Shown in pieces: positions 8,841-17,663 of a DNA stretch of 64,000 bases (positions within the stretch are counted from its first letter, which is position 1; each line of letters starts with the position of its first letter). Under the pieces are notes generated by a model. The model did no database searches and was not told the origin of the DNA. It saw nothing but the letters and a program-made list of their open reading frames with translations. A program made the translations under genes and the position numbers. Source of the stretch: Pseudomonas oryzihabitans (GTDB taxonomy: Bacteria > Pseudomonadota > Gammaproteobacteria > Pseudomonadales > Pseudomonadaceae); contig NZ_VDND01000010.1 in the NCBI RefSeq assembly GCF_007665395.1, positions 62,001 to 126,000 on the forward strand, read 5' to 3'.

Positions 8841-9403
8841 TCAAGGCGATCGGCGCCGGCGCACTGCTGCAGGCGATCGCGATAGGCGCGCTGGCAGCCG
8901 AGACCCCGCCGCCGGCCTATCAGTTGGCCGCCTACCAAGCCGGTATCCCTTCAGAAGTCCTGTACTCGGTTGCGCTGCAGGAAAGTGGTACCCGCCTGCG
9001 CGGCCAAGGCACGCAACTAGTGCCCTGGCCCTGGACGCTAAACGTCGCCGGCGCCGGCTATCGCTTCGCCACTCGCGCCGATGCCTGTACCGCGCTCTTG
9101 GTCGCGCTCAACACCGCCGGCGCCAAGCGCGTGGATGTCGGTATCGCTCAGGTCAACATGGGATGGAACGGCCACCGCTTCGGCCGTGGCGTCTCGCCGT
9201 GCGAGGCGCTCAATCCCTACAAGAACCTGGAAGTCGCGGCCCGGATGCTCGCCGAGCTGCGCGCCCAGGGCGGCGACTGGATCAATGTCGCCGGCCGCTA
9301 CCACCGCCCTGCTGGCGGGGCGCCTGCCGCCAAGTACCGCGAACTCTTCGCCAAACACCTGAGCCGGGTCACCGGCCTGAATCTCCTGGCCTCGAACCCA
9401 TGA
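8837..9403 (+). CDS. Lytic transglycosylase (SLT domain) of the conjugation system
   Basis: A 188-residue periplasmic muramidase from ATG 8837, which overlaps the preceding stop as ATGA; an ATG four codons upstream is less likely. After a hydrophobic signal (about 1-21) comes the SLT catalytic segment: SVALQESGTRL carries the expected glutamate at about residue 46, then VDVGIAQVNMGWN and NPYKNLEVAARML. Such VirB1/PilT-like enzymes locally open peptidoglycan for pore assembly. It is followed by the PFL_4695 gene with another ATGA overlap. Confidence 0.87.
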   Translation: MIKAIGAGALLQAIAIGALAAETPPPAYQLAAYQAGIPSEVLYSVALQESGTRLRGQGTQLVPWPWTLNVAGAGYRFATRADACTALLVALNTAGAKRVDVGIAQVNMGWNGHRFGRGVSPCEALNPYKNLEVAARMLAELRAQGGDWINVAGRYHRPAGGAPAAKYRELFAKHLSRVTGLNLLASNP

Positions 9404-9894
9404 AGCAGATCCTCTCGCTCATCGTCCTATCTCTTCCGCTGGCCGTCCAAGCCGCCAACCTCACAGTGGTCGAAGACCGCGGCGGCGTCTCCGCCCTGCC
9501 CTATTACCAAGGCCTCAATGCAGAGCCTGCGCAGACGCAGCACCAGGCACCGGTGCCGCAGCCCACCCTGGCACAGGGTTTCCCGGTGCGATCGCAGCGG
9601 CTGACTCCCGGCACCGTCCAGGGGCGCGCGCTCAACGCACCTGGCCTGCAGCCCTTCTTCCTGGTCGGCGACGACGAGCTGTCTCGCCAGTGGCTGGCCA
9701 GCCGTGGCGAAACCCTGCAGCGCCTCGGCGCCGTTGGCCTGGTCGTCAACGTCTCCAGCGCCGAACGCCTCGCGGTGATCCGCAGCTGGACCGGCGGCCT
9801 CGCCGTCAGCCCTGTCGTCGGCGATGACCTAGCCGCCCGCCTGGGCCTTGCCCATTACCCCGTGCTCATCACCGCTACTGCACTTGAGCAATAG
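9400..9894 (+). CDS. ICE protein, PFL_4695 family (TIGR03765)
   Basis: A 164-residue exported protein. The start is ATG 9400, overlapping the transglycosylase stop; this gives a proper signal peptide (MKQILSLIVLSLPLAVQAA), whereas longer versions of the frame run through the previous gene. The mature part has PLRCK-free globular composition and ends GLAHYPVLITATALEQ, a pattern shared with TrbC/TraW-like thioredoxin-fold pore proteins. The family is specific to G-type ICEs and always sits between the transglycosylase and TraD genes. No cysteine pair is seen. Confidence 0.85.
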   Translation: MKQILSLIVLSLPLAVQAANLTVVEDRGGVSALPYYQGLNAEPAQTQHQAPVPQPTLAQGFPVRSQRLTPGTVQGRALNAPGLQPFFLVGDDELSRQWLASRGETLQRLGAVGLVVNVSSAERLAVIRSWTGGLAVSPVVGDDLAARLGLAHYPVLITATALEQ

Positions 9895-9902
9895 GAGCCC
9901 AC

Positions 9903-10160
9903 ATGCCCAGCCCCCACTCCCCCTACTTGACCCTGGTGATCCGGATGCCCAATGGCCAGGCCGCCCGTGCGGCCCTGGCGGGCGATGTCGAGGTCCTGGT
10001 CGACCTCCATGGTGGCGAGGTCACCAGGCGTTCCCTGGAGGATGAGATGACCCTCTGTGAGCGCTTCGAAGCAGCACTGCCGCCAGACGAGGCCGAAGCT
10101 ATCCGTGAGGAGCACGCCGGTGGCCTGCCACTGCCAGACGCTGGCGAGCTGGAGCGCTAG
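9903..10160 (+). CDS. Small ICE protein, 85 residues
   Basis: A short acidic, soluble-looking protein with GGAG six bases upstream of its ATG, in the gap between the PFL_4695 and traD genes. It contains no signal peptide or membrane segment. Small genes at this position are common in related ICEs. The family is not recognised and no function is proposed. Confidence 0.65.
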   Translation: MPSPHSPYLTLVIRMPNGQAARAALAGDVEVLVDLHGGEVTRRSLEDEMTLCERFEAALPPDEAEAIREEHAGGLPLPDAGELER

Positions 10161-10162
10161 CT

Positions 10163-12319
10163 ATGGCCCGCAACCATGCCCTGGATACGCTGCTGCGGCC
10201 TGCGGTAGAGCTCTACACGGTGCAGGTGTGCCTGGCCATGGCCTTCCTGTGCGTGTTCGCGCCCTGGGCCGTCGCGCTGACGCCGCTGTTTGGCCTGGTC
10301 ACGGCCGTCACCTTTCTAGGCTTCGGGATCTACCGCTTGCGCCAGGCGCTGCGCGTATTGCGCTACCGGCGCAACATCCGCCGCCTGTCGTTCTACAGCA
10401 TGACCAGCAAGGAGATCCCGGTCAGCAATGAACGGCTGTTCGTGGGCAAGGGCTTTCGCTGGGAACAGAAACATACCCAGCGCCTGGTCGACACCTACCT
10501 GCCGCAGTACGCGCCCTATGTCGAGCCGTCGGAGTGGACCAACAAGGCCCGTCGCCTCGAGGCTCGTTTGGAATTCGCGCCCTTCCCCCTCACCCTGCTG
10601 GCCAAGGCCACGGCCTGGGACAACGCCGCGAACCCGTTCCGGCCGTTGCCGCCAGTGGGCGGCCTGCCGCGGCTGCACGGCATCGAGCCCGAAGAGCACG
10701 ACGTCAGCCTGCCGCTGGGCGAGCGGGTAGGCCACTCCATCGTCCTGGGCACCACGCGGGTGGGCAAGACGCGCCTGGCCGAACTCTTCATCACCCAGGA
10801 CATCCGCCGCAAGCGGCGCGGCCAGCATGAGGTAGTGATCGTCTTCGACCCCAAAGGTGATGCCGATCTGCTCAAGCGGATGTACGTCGAGTGCGAACGC
10901 GCCGGCCGGGCCAACGAGTTCTACGTCTTCCACCTGGGCTGGCCGGACCAGTCCGCGCGCTACAACGCCGTGGGGCGCTTCGGCCGGATCTCGGAGGTGG
11001 CCACCCGCGTCGCGGGCCAGCTGTCCAGCGAGGGCAACTCAGCGGCGTTCAAGGAGTTCGCCTGGCGGTTCGTCAACATCATCGCCCGCGCCCTGGTCGC
11101 CCTTGGCCGGCGGCCGGACTACCTGCAGATCCAGCAGCACGTGATCAACATCGAAGGACTGTTCCTGGAATACGCCCAGAAATACTTCGATGAGCACGAT
11201 CCCAAGGCATGGGAGAAGATCATCTTCATCGAGGGCAAGCTCAACGATAAGAACGTCCCCTTCAACATGAAGGGCCGACCGCTGCGGGTCATCGCCATCG
11301 ACCAGTACCTGAACCAGACCCGCGTGCTGGATCCGGTCATGGATGGCCTGCGCAGCGCCGTGCGCTACGACAAGACCTACTTCGACAAGATTGTCGCCTC
11401 GCTGCTGCCGCTGCTGGAAAAGCTGACGACCGGCCGCATGGCTGAGCTGATTGCCCCGGACTACCACGACGTCAACGATCCGCGGCCGATCTTCGACTGG
11501 ATGCAGGTGGTGCGCAAACGCGCCGTGGTCTACGTCGGCCTGGATGCCCTGTCCGACACCGAGGTTGCCGCGGCGGTGGGCAACTCCATGTTCTCCGACC
11601 TGGTCTCGGTTGCCGGCCACATCTACAAGTACGGCATTGATGATGGCTTGCCCGGGGAGGCCAGCAGCAAGGTAGCCATCAACCTGCACGCCGACGAGTT
11701 CAACGAGCTGATCGGCGATGAGTTCATCCCCATGATCAACAAGGGCGGTGGCGCCGGCCTGCAGGTCACGGCCTACACCCAGACCCTGTCCGACATCGAG
11801 GCCAAGATCGGCAACCGCGCGAAGGCCGGGCAGATCATCGGCAACTTCAACAACCTCTTCATGCTGCGGGTCCGCGAGACGGCGACGGCTGAGCTGCTGA
11901 CCAACCAGTTGCCCAAGGTACAGGTCTTCACCGCCACGCCGGCGAGTAGCGCCAGCGACGCCGTCAACGGCAAGACCGCCTTCACCTCCAACACCCACGA
12001 CCAGCTCAGTGCCACCAGCGTACCCATGCTGGAACCTGCCCATGTGGTGGGCCTGCCCAAGGGCCAGTGCTACGCACTGATCGAAGGCGGCAACCTGTGG
12101 AAGGTGCGGATGCCGTTGCCGGCGGTGGATCCGGACGAGGCGATGCCCAAGGACCTGCAGGAGCTCGCGGAGAAGATGCGCAAGACCTACCAGGTGGGCC
12201 AGGCCACCGGCAGCGAGTGGTGGGAGGCGCCGGGGCAGCGCCAGGTGGCAGATGATCTCCCGCTGGATCTACAGGACGATTTCAAAAAGATGACCCAGGG
12301 ATCGGAGGACGCGGCATGA
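10163..12319 (+). CDS. traD: Type IV coupling protein TraD (SXT/TOL subfamily)
   Basis: A 718-residue VirD4-type ATPase that brings the relaxase-DNA complex to the mating pore. Two membrane segments lie near the N-terminus (about 20-65). Walker A is GTTRVGKT at about 196-203 and Walker B VIVFDPKGD at about 225-233. The conserved NLHADEFNELIGDEFIPMINKGG follows at about 512, and the C-terminus is acidic. Length and motifs match TIGR03743. It begins two bases after the preceding stop and overlaps the next gene by ATGA. Confidence 0.92.
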   Translation: MARNHALDTLLRPAVELYTVQVCLAMAFLCVFAPWAVALTPLFGLVTAVTFLGFGIYRLRQALRVLRYRRNIRRLSFYSMTSKEIPVSNERLFVGKGFRWEQKHTQRLVDTYLPQYAPYVEPSEWTNKARRLEARLEFAPFPLTLLAKATAWDNAANPFRPLPPVGGLPRLHGIEPEEHDVSLPLGERVGHSIVLGTTRVGKTRLAELFITQDIRRKRRGQHEVVIVFDPKGDADLLKRMYVECERAGRANEFYVFHLGWPDQSARYNAVGRFGRISEVATRVAGQLSSEGNSAAFKEFAWRFVNIIARALVALGRRPDYLQIQQHVINIEGLFLEYAQKYFDEHDPKAWEKIIFIEGKLNDKNVPFNMKGRPLRVIAIDQYLNQTRVLDPVMDGLRSAVRYDKTYFDKIVASLLPLLEKLTTGRMAELIAPDYHDVNDPRPIFDWMQVVRKRAVVYVGLDALSDTEVAAAVGNSMFSDLVSVAGHIYKYGIDDGLPGEASSKVAINLHADEFNELIGDEFIPMINKGGGAGLQVTAYTQTLSDIEAKIGNRAKAGQIIGNFNNLFMLRVRETATAELLTNQLPKVQVFTATPASSASDAVNGKTAFTSNTHDQLSATSVPMLEPAHVVGLPKGQCYALIEGGNLWKVRMPLPAVDPDEAMPKDLQELAEKMRKTYQVGQATGSEWWEAPGQRQVADDLPLDLQDDFKKMTQGSEDAA

Positions 12320-12798
12320 CCACCGGCCCTGATCATACCCGTCTCGTCGCCCTGGGCGCCGCCTGGCTGCGCCGGCAGGGCTTTCCTCTCGTCGCTACCG
12401 AGCTGCGCTGCTTCGGCTCGCGCGAGCAGCCCGACGTGCTGGGCTTTCGCAGCAACTGCTCGACGCTGATCGAGGTGAAGACCAGCCGGGCCGACTTCCT
12501 GGCCGATCGCAACAAGCCTGAGCGGGCTGCCGGCGGGCTAGGGCTCTATCGCTTCTACCTCTGTCCCGAGGGGCTGCTGCAGGCGGCTGACCTACCGTCG
12601 GGCTGGGGCTTGCTGGTAGCCACCGGCCGCCAGGTGGCCGAGGTCGTGCGGCCCCGCGGCAACCTCTGGCCGCCGGCAGGGCGAGCTGGTGGTACCGAGT
12701 GGGAAGCCTTCCAGCATCAGCCGGATCTGGCCGCCGAGCGCCAGGCGCTCTTCTCCATTGCCCGGCGCGCCAGCGCCGCTCCTCGAGGACGCCGATAA
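12316..12798 (+). CDS. Putative PD-(D/E)XK-fold nuclease-like protein in the tra operon
   Basis: A 160-residue soluble protein overlapping the traD stop by ATGA and the next gene's start. Around residues 35-60 it shows PDVLGF, then IEVKTS, the D...ExK arrangement of restriction-endonuclease-like folds such as MmcB or VRR-NUC proteins. The region after residue 140 is low complexity. Embedding a possible nuclease between the coupling protein and TIGR03747 suggests processing or inspection of transferred DNA, but this is inferred from motif and position only. The fold could be structural rather than catalytic. Confidence 0.6.
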   Translation: MTTGPDHTRLVALGAAWLRRQGFPLVATELRCFGSREQPDVLGFRSNCSTLIEVKTSRADFLADRNKPERAAGGLGLYRFYLCPEGLLQAADLPSGWGLLVATGRQVAEVVRPRGNLWPPAGRAGGTEWEAFQHQPDLAAERQALFSIARRASAAPRGRR

Positions 12799-13544
12799 TG
12801 GCCGACGTCGCCCAGCGCGCTCAGCAACAGCAGGTCAAGGAGCAGACCTTCATCGGGTCGGTGCTCAGCTTTCCCTTCCACTTCATCGGCGTGATGTTCC
12901 TGTCCCTCGGCGGCGCCATCCTGGTCGACTGGCTCTGCCTGTATTTCCTCTGGCCAGAGGCCGGCTGGCACCACGCCAAGGGCATGCTCGATCACGAGCT
13001 GGCCTGGCTGTCTCAAGGCTTCCTATCCAGCGTGGTGGTCCAGGAGCCCGGGCACACCGCCACCTGGTTGGTGGGGCTGCTCTATGACTGGCTATTCGTA
13101 AAGACGGGTTTGGTCCAGTGGCTGACCGGGATGCAGCAGCTGGCTGCCGCCGGTCCGCGCGGCGAGCTGGATCTGCGCTACATGGCCGCGCAAGGCATCA
13201 CCACGGTGCAGACCTACGGCCTGTCCGCCCTCTTCACTGTGTTGGTGTTCTGCGTGCGCCTGGTGATCTTGGTGCTCGCCGTGCCGCTCTTCGCCATGGC
13301 CGCCCTGGTGGGCTTCATCGACGGCCTGGTGCGGCGGGACATCCGCAAGTTCAGCGCGGGCCGTGAGTCGAGCTACTTCTACCACAAGGCCCGTAGCACC
13401 ATGTTGCCGCTCGCCCTATTGCCGTGGTCACTGTACCTGGCCTTGCCGATCAGTGTGAGCCCGCTTCTAGTGCTATTGCCCTGTGCGGCGCTACTGGCCT
13501 TATCAGTGAACCTTACGACCGCCTCGTTTAAGAAATACCTGTAG
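12798..13544 (+). CDS. ICE membrane protein, TIGR03747 family
   Basis: A 248-residue inner-membrane protein from ATG 12798. There are about five hydrophobic segments: two near the N-terminus (about 20-60), one near 90-105, and two towards the C-terminal half. The start FIGSVLSFPFHFIGVMFLSL and the polar signature GLVRRDIRKFSAGRESSYFYHKAR are typical of the TIGR03747 conjugation protein always found after TraD in G-type ICEs. It is the last gene of transfer operon 1. Confidence 0.87.
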   Translation: MADVAQRAQQQQVKEQTFIGSVLSFPFHFIGVMFLSLGGAILVDWLCLYFLWPEAGWHHAKGMLDHELAWLSQGFLSSVVVQEPGHTATWLVGLLYDWLFVKTGLVQWLTGMQQLAAAGPRGELDLRYMAAQGITTVQTYGLSALFTVLVFCVRLVILVLAVPLFAMAALVGFIDGLVRRDIRKFSAGRESSYFYHKARSTMLPLALLPWSLYLALPISVSPLLVLLPCAALLALSVNLTTASFKKYL

Positions 13545-13652
13545 TCACCGGCGTGCTCCGGGGCCGCAACCTGGCCACAAGGAGCGCCCGCACGCCCATC
13601 AGCATGCAGGGGTGGTATTGAATCCCTGTCCCAGCCGATTTGGAGTTACCCC

Positions 13653-15113
13653 ATGCAGTGGACCCCTGAGCAAGCTCCCGCCATCGCGTCGAATGCACGC
13701 AAGCTGCTGATCCAGGCCTTTGCCGGCACCGGCAAGACCACCACACTGGTGGGCTACGCAAGTGCCCATGCTGACGTGAAGATGCTCTATCTCTGCTACA
13801 ACAAGTCGGTCGAGATGGCGGCCAAGAGTCGCTTCCCGCGCAATGTCACCTGCAAGACCGCCCACGGCTTGGCCTATGCGGTCTACGGCACCCAGTACCA
13901 GCACAAGCAGGCGGGCAACCTGCGTATCACCGAGGTCGCCCGGGTGCTGGATACCCAGGATTGGGAGCTCGCCCGGGATGTGGTCAACACCCTCAACACC
14001 TTCATGGCCAGCGCCGACATGGCCCTGGACGGTCGTCACTTCACCCGCTACGACGGTCGCGGCCTGACGCAACTACAGGAGCGGCGCATCACCCAGGTGG
14101 TGGGCATGGCCATCAGCGTTTGGAAGCGCATGATCGATCTGCAGGACGCCGGCGTGCAGATCACCCACGACGGCTACCTCAAGCTCTACCAGATGAGCCG
14201 CCCGGACCTGTCCAACCGCTTCGGCGCCATCCTGCTCGATGAGGGCCAGGACGTGAATCCGGTGATCGCCGACCTGGTGCAGCGGCAGCGCACCACCCAG
14301 GTGATGGTGGGCGATCGCCACCAGCAGCTCTACCGCTTTCGTGGCGCCCAGGATGCCCTCAGCGCAACCTGGATGGCCGACGCCGAGAAGCACTACCTGA
14401 CCCAGTCTTTCCGCTTCGGCCCGGCCGTCGCCCACGTGGCCAACGTCATCCTGTCGTTTAAGGGCGAGACGGTGAAGCTGCAGGGACTCGGCCAGCGCAC
14501 CCTGGTGAAGCGCTCACTGCCGGAGGACCTCGCCCACCGAACCTGGCTGCATCGCACGGTCAGCGGCGTGATCGAGAACGCCCTGCGCCTGGAGAAGCAA
14601 GGTGGCCACCGCATGTTCTGGATTGGCGGGATCGACAGCTACTCGCTGCGCGAGCTCGAGGACTTGTTTCAGTTCAGCCGAGGTCGCAACGACCTGGTGC
14701 AGCAGAAGAAGCTCTTGCGCGACTATCGTGACTTCGAGCAGTACGAGGAGATCGCCAAGGCCACCCAGGATCCAGAGATGCAGCGCTCGGTGCGGATCAT
14801 TGAGGCCTACTTCGACCTACCCAAGCGCATCGAGCAGCTGCGGCGCTGCGCGGTGGCCAGCGAGCTGGACGCTACCGTCACCCTAACCACGGCGCACAAG
14901 GCCAAGGGCCTGGAATGAGACTTCGTGGGGCTCTACGACGACTTCACCGCGGATCCACTTGCACCCGAGATCGACCGGGCAAAGCGCGACGACGAGCTGA
15001 ACTTGCTGTACGTCTCGGTGACCCGAGCCATGCAGATCCTGGCAGTGAACTCGCTGGTGATCGACATCATGCAGCGGTACAAGGATCTGCATGAAAGCCT
15101 AGCGGCGTCCTGA
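13653..15113 (+). pseudogene. UvrD/Rep-like helicase gene with an in-frame stop
   Basis: The first 421 codons encode a superfamily-1 helicase: Walker A FAGTGKTTT (about 23-31), Walker B LLDEGQDVNPV (about 193), QSFRFG (about 250) and TAHKAKGLE (about 413-421). A TGA then replaces the tryptophan that normally follows KAKGLE. The same frame continues without shift (DFVGLYDDF, then LLYVSVTRAM, the last helicase motif) to 15113. One base change, TGG to TGA, would restore a 486-residue protein. It is probably a recently inactivated gene, though a sequencing error is possible. It lies alone between transfer operons and resembles F-box-helicase-like proteins of mobile elements. Confidence 0.8.
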
Positions 15114-15284
15114 TGGGCACGCTCTGGTTTTACTGAACGGGCTAGAAACGGACGCTCCTACAGATGCTGAACGCTACGGTCCGACGGAAGGATGAATGAT
15201 TGGCGTAGTCCATGACAGCATAGGACTCCGCTAGATACTTCACCACTGACGCGCCAGTACTACCGGCGACAAGGAAATTGACCT

Positions 15285-15548
15285 ATGAGCACCATCACCC
15301 AGCTAGAGCAAACGCTGATCGACATCGCTACCAACTGTCTGGCCGATGTGCTGGGATACAGTGCTAAACGTCATCAGGGTAGTGTCACCGCGGAGGATGC
15401 CGAGGCTTTCGAAGAAAACCACATTGCACTGATGACGCTGGTGCAACTTGCTCATCTGACCAAAAGTGGTTTGACGGAAGACGCGCGCGCGGCGCTGCTC
15501 GATATCGAGGAAAACGAGACGGCGCTGCTGCGTGCCCTGGTCAACTGA
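15285..15548 (+). CDS. Hypothetical protein, 87 residues
   Basis: A small acidic, helical-looking protein (MSTITQLEQTLIDIATNCLA, ending ENETALLRALVN) with AAGGAA eight bases before its ATG. No membrane segment or known domain is seen. It opens the group of orphan small genes at 15.3-17.5 kb that interrupts the transfer operons. Family unknown. Confidence 0.6.
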   Translation: MSTITQLEQTLIDIATNCLADVLGYSAKRHQGSVTAEDAEAFEENHIALMTLVQLAHLTKSGLTEDARAALLDIEENETALLRALVN

Positions 15549-15638
15549 CCCTTCGACTACTCCAGCTAACTCGACGGTGCCTGACGCATGGGTCTCTCAC
15601 CCAATCAGCCCCTGACTAGTCATGGCAGGATAAATACG

Positions 15639-15959
15639 TCATGAATGACCGACTCGCAGCTTGAGCGATTCGGCTATGTCACCCATAGCCATGATGTCGA
15701 GCGCCTGGGCAACCGTCGTTTCGCACGAAGCCAAAGCGCCTTCTGGGGTCGCGATCCTGATCAATAGCGTCTCATCAAGCCCAGAGGCATAGGCCACATC
15801 AATGTGGTAGTCAGCCGGAAAGTAGTCCGCAATGTAACGTGAGAAACGAGAGTGATGTTCAGGCAGCACGACCGAGTCCTTAGCCATGTAAATGCTAGCT
15901 CGGGTGCATTGTGCCAGATGAGTAATCGCTTCGATCAAGCGTAAGCCGTTTGGTCCCAA
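15639..15959 (-). CDS. Hypothetical protein, up to 106 residues
   Basis: A minus-strand frame whose longest version starts at TTG 15959; an internal ATG at 15887 would give 82 residues. The product is soluble (GLRLIEAITHLAQCTRASIY, then HHSRFSRYIADYFPADYHIDVAY). It is near a receiver gene and a paralogue of a gene in the 8.9-kb transposon, so it may belong to a signalling-associated set. Family not recognised. Confidence 0.5.
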   Translation of the reverse strand: MGPNGLRLIEAITHLAQCTRASIYMAKDSVVLPEHHSRFSRYIADYFPADYHIDVAYASGLDETLLIRIATPEGALASCETTVAQALDIMAMGDIAESLKLRVGHS

Positions 15960-16042
15960 CGGCCACCGTTCTCTTAACCGACGCGATGTTGTAGTGCTAA
16001 GGATCGTACCGGAAGGAGCATGCGTTTGAGGCGCACCGCATG

Positions 16043-16294
16043 CTAGTCGTCAGGGAAGACCTCATTTTCAGTAATCGGCTGATGGCTGCCGACGGCCCGA
16101 AGCTCATTGATCGCATCGCGGATCACGTCGTACAGCAAGGGCGTGTTAGCGACGAGAGCCCTGTTCAGGGTTCGCGTGACTTTGGCAGGCCTCGCCGGAT
16201 CTATGAGCGTGATAACGAGGTTGTGGCCTTGGGACTCCAGCTCGTGCTTGAGCGGTGGATCTAGAACAGCTAGCTGAGTGCCCAGGGCGTCCAT
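16043..16294 (-). CDS. Small orphan protein, paralogue of the 44.8-kb gene
   Basis: An 83-residue protein from ATG 16294, with GAGGC six bases upstream. It aligns over nearly its whole length with the 85-residue product at 44790-45047: both have LDPP-K near residue 10, a central V/I-DP turn, and A-NELR--GSH near the C-terminus. The conservation of a complete small protein at two separate loci argues that it is real and functional. Its role is unknown; both copies lie close to receiver or kinase genes. Confidence 0.65.
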   Translation of the reverse strand: MDALGTQLAVLDPPLKHELESQGHNLVITLIDPARPAKVTRTLNRALVANTPLLYDVIRDAINELRAVGSHQPITENEVFPDD

Positions 16295-16470
16295 GGACGT
16301 GCCTCAATGAAAGATGGCAGTTCGAGCGTCGCATGGTCAGAGGGGTTCCCAACTCATCGCACTAACATCGATATGAATCGGAAGCGCAACGGCATCTTTC
16401 TCAGGTGCTCTCACCATGAGAGACTGTATGGATATACCGTACAACCCCCTATGTGAAGGAGCTAAACGCG

Positions 16471-16734
16471 GTGGCTCATTCCAAAGAGTACCAAGCGCGA
16501 TTGCTGGCTAGGGTGGCGCAAGAGGCAGAGCGGCAGTACCTCGTGTCCGAAGACTATGTCGATGCGTGGCCATGGAACAGTTTGGATGATCTCAACTAGC
16601 AGGCATGGTCTTGGAAGGCCTGCAGCGTGCTGGGCATCTCTCCGGAGCAATGGCGCTCAGCCGTCAATATCTGCCGAGTTCCAGGCCAATCCGTGAAGCT
16701 TCTGTTAGGGGAGATGCGCCTCCTCTACCCCTAG
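16471..16734 (+). pseudogene. Small reading frame split by an amber codon
   Basis: From GTG 16471 (GGAG nine bases upstream) 42 codons run to TAG at 16597. The same frame then continues for 44 sense codons (through VLGISPEQW) to TAG at 16732. Read through, it would encode 87 residues. The continuing frame suggests a small gene with a single nonsense change, but the starting frame may also be a genuine 42-residue product or chance. No family recognised. Confidence 0.35.
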
Positions 16735-16752
16735 AGATTTCGTTTGGGGGCC

Positions 16753-17115
16753 CTAAACAGCATTCGCCCGAACGTTACGGCAAACCTCGCTGAGAGCATC
16801 GAACGACCAGGGTTTGGCCAAATAGAGCGTCTGGGTCTGGAGCAGGTCAGATTCCTGAACATGACCAGACGATATGATGACGGGTACTGATGGCCAGACC
16901 GCAGAGAAGGCTTTAGCGAGCGCCAAGCCATCCATCTGCCCTGGCATCTTGACGTCAGTGAATAGCAGGTCCGGAGGAGACTGCTGTGCCTGCAGATGCT
17001 GCCAAGCGTCATCTGCGGTAGCAAAGGCAGCCACGGAGAATCCTTCCTCAGCAAACAGCTCGGTCAGCATTTCGACGAGCAAGTGCTCATCCTCTGCTAT
17101 CACTACCCGATTCAT
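16753..17115 (-). CDS. Single-domain response regulator (CheY-like receiver)
   Basis: A 120-residue stand-alone receiver from ATG 17115; the frame is open 7 codons further. The acidic pocket is EDE near residue 8, the phosphoacceptor aspartate is in FTDVKMPG (about 55), the threonine/serine site is in ISSG (about 83) and the lysine in KPW (about 105). It has no output domain, so it must act through protein contacts or as a phosphate sink. It resembles the two receivers inside the 8.9-kb transposon. No partner kinase is adjacent; the nearest hybrid kinase is at 27.7 kb. Confidence 0.8.
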   Translation of the reverse strand: MNRVVIAEDEHLLVEMLTELFAEEGFSVAAFATADDAWQHLQAQQSPPDLLFTDVKMPGQMDGLALAKAFSAVWPSVPVIISSGHVQESDLLQTQTLYLAKPWSFDALSEVCRNVRANAV

Positions 17116-17245
17116 AGGCTTACAGTTCTCATACAACGCGATCGCGTCGTCTAATCATAAGCTATTGGGACTTGAAAACTGAGTGCCAAGCGGCAATTAC
17201 CTTGCTCTCCTGAAGCGCCTGTCGGTTTCACCCGCGCTAGCCTCA

Positions 17246-17545
17246 TCAATCCCTGTGCTGGCTTTTTCTCATGCTAACTGCTACCGCACGAGCGATACGC
17301 CGTTGTGGCTTCTGCTTGTGCTTCAGGTACTCAGATCGGCATTGGTCGAATAGCTCTGCGGCAGCCTTGAGTAACTGCTTGCCTTGCGGTGCCGTAATCC
17401 GATTGAAATCAAGCATGGCCAGAATGTAGCCCTCGAGCTGACCATAGAGTTTGGCTAGATGCCCCAAGCCCATGATGGCCATGGCATGAGTCAGGTCTTG
17501 CCACCGTTGTTTGGCTTCTTCGGGGAGAAACGCAATCTCGGTCAT
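17246..17545 (-). CDS. Hypothetical protein, 99 residues
   Basis: A basic helical protein with an excellent ribosome site (GGGAGGT seven bases before ATG 17545). Residues about 10-70 look amphipathic-helical (RWQDLTHAMAIMGLGHLAKLYGQLEG), and the C-terminus is rich in lysine and arginine (KHKQKPQRRIARAV). It is divergent from transfer operon 2. A nucleic-acid-binding role is possible from charge, but the family is not recognised. Confidence 0.6.
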   Translation of the reverse strand: MTEIAFLPEEAKQRWQDLTHAMAIMGLGHLAKLYGQLEGYILAMLDFNRITAPQGKQLLKAAAELFDQCRSEYLKHKQKPQRRIARAVAVSMRKSQHRD

Positions 17546-17606
17546 ACGACCTCCCGTGATTTTCCTGATGACAGCTTAGTCGCAAGATTTGTTCAGGCCG
17601 GTTTGT

Positions 17607-17643
17607 AACCATTTCGGGCCTAGATATGGTTTCGCCTAGTGAG
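17607..17643 (+). promoter_or_regulatory. Shared ICE promoter/operator, copy 2
   Basis: AACCA, 16 bases, then GGTTTCGCCTAGTGAGCT, with TAGATA directly before the GGTTT box. It lies about 20 bases before the gene starting at 17664. The GGTTTG-pyrimidine-AACC lead-in is shared with copy 3. The downstream half is less conserved than in copies 1, 3 and 4. Confidence 0.55.
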
Positions 17644-17663
17644 CTTCAGGTTGCGAGGTGAGG

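Noticed and set aside
15226-15252. CTAGATAC followed by CACTGACG, resembling the shared ICE operator
   Set aside because: The AACC box is missing and the spacing between the -10-like part and CACTGAC is two bases short.
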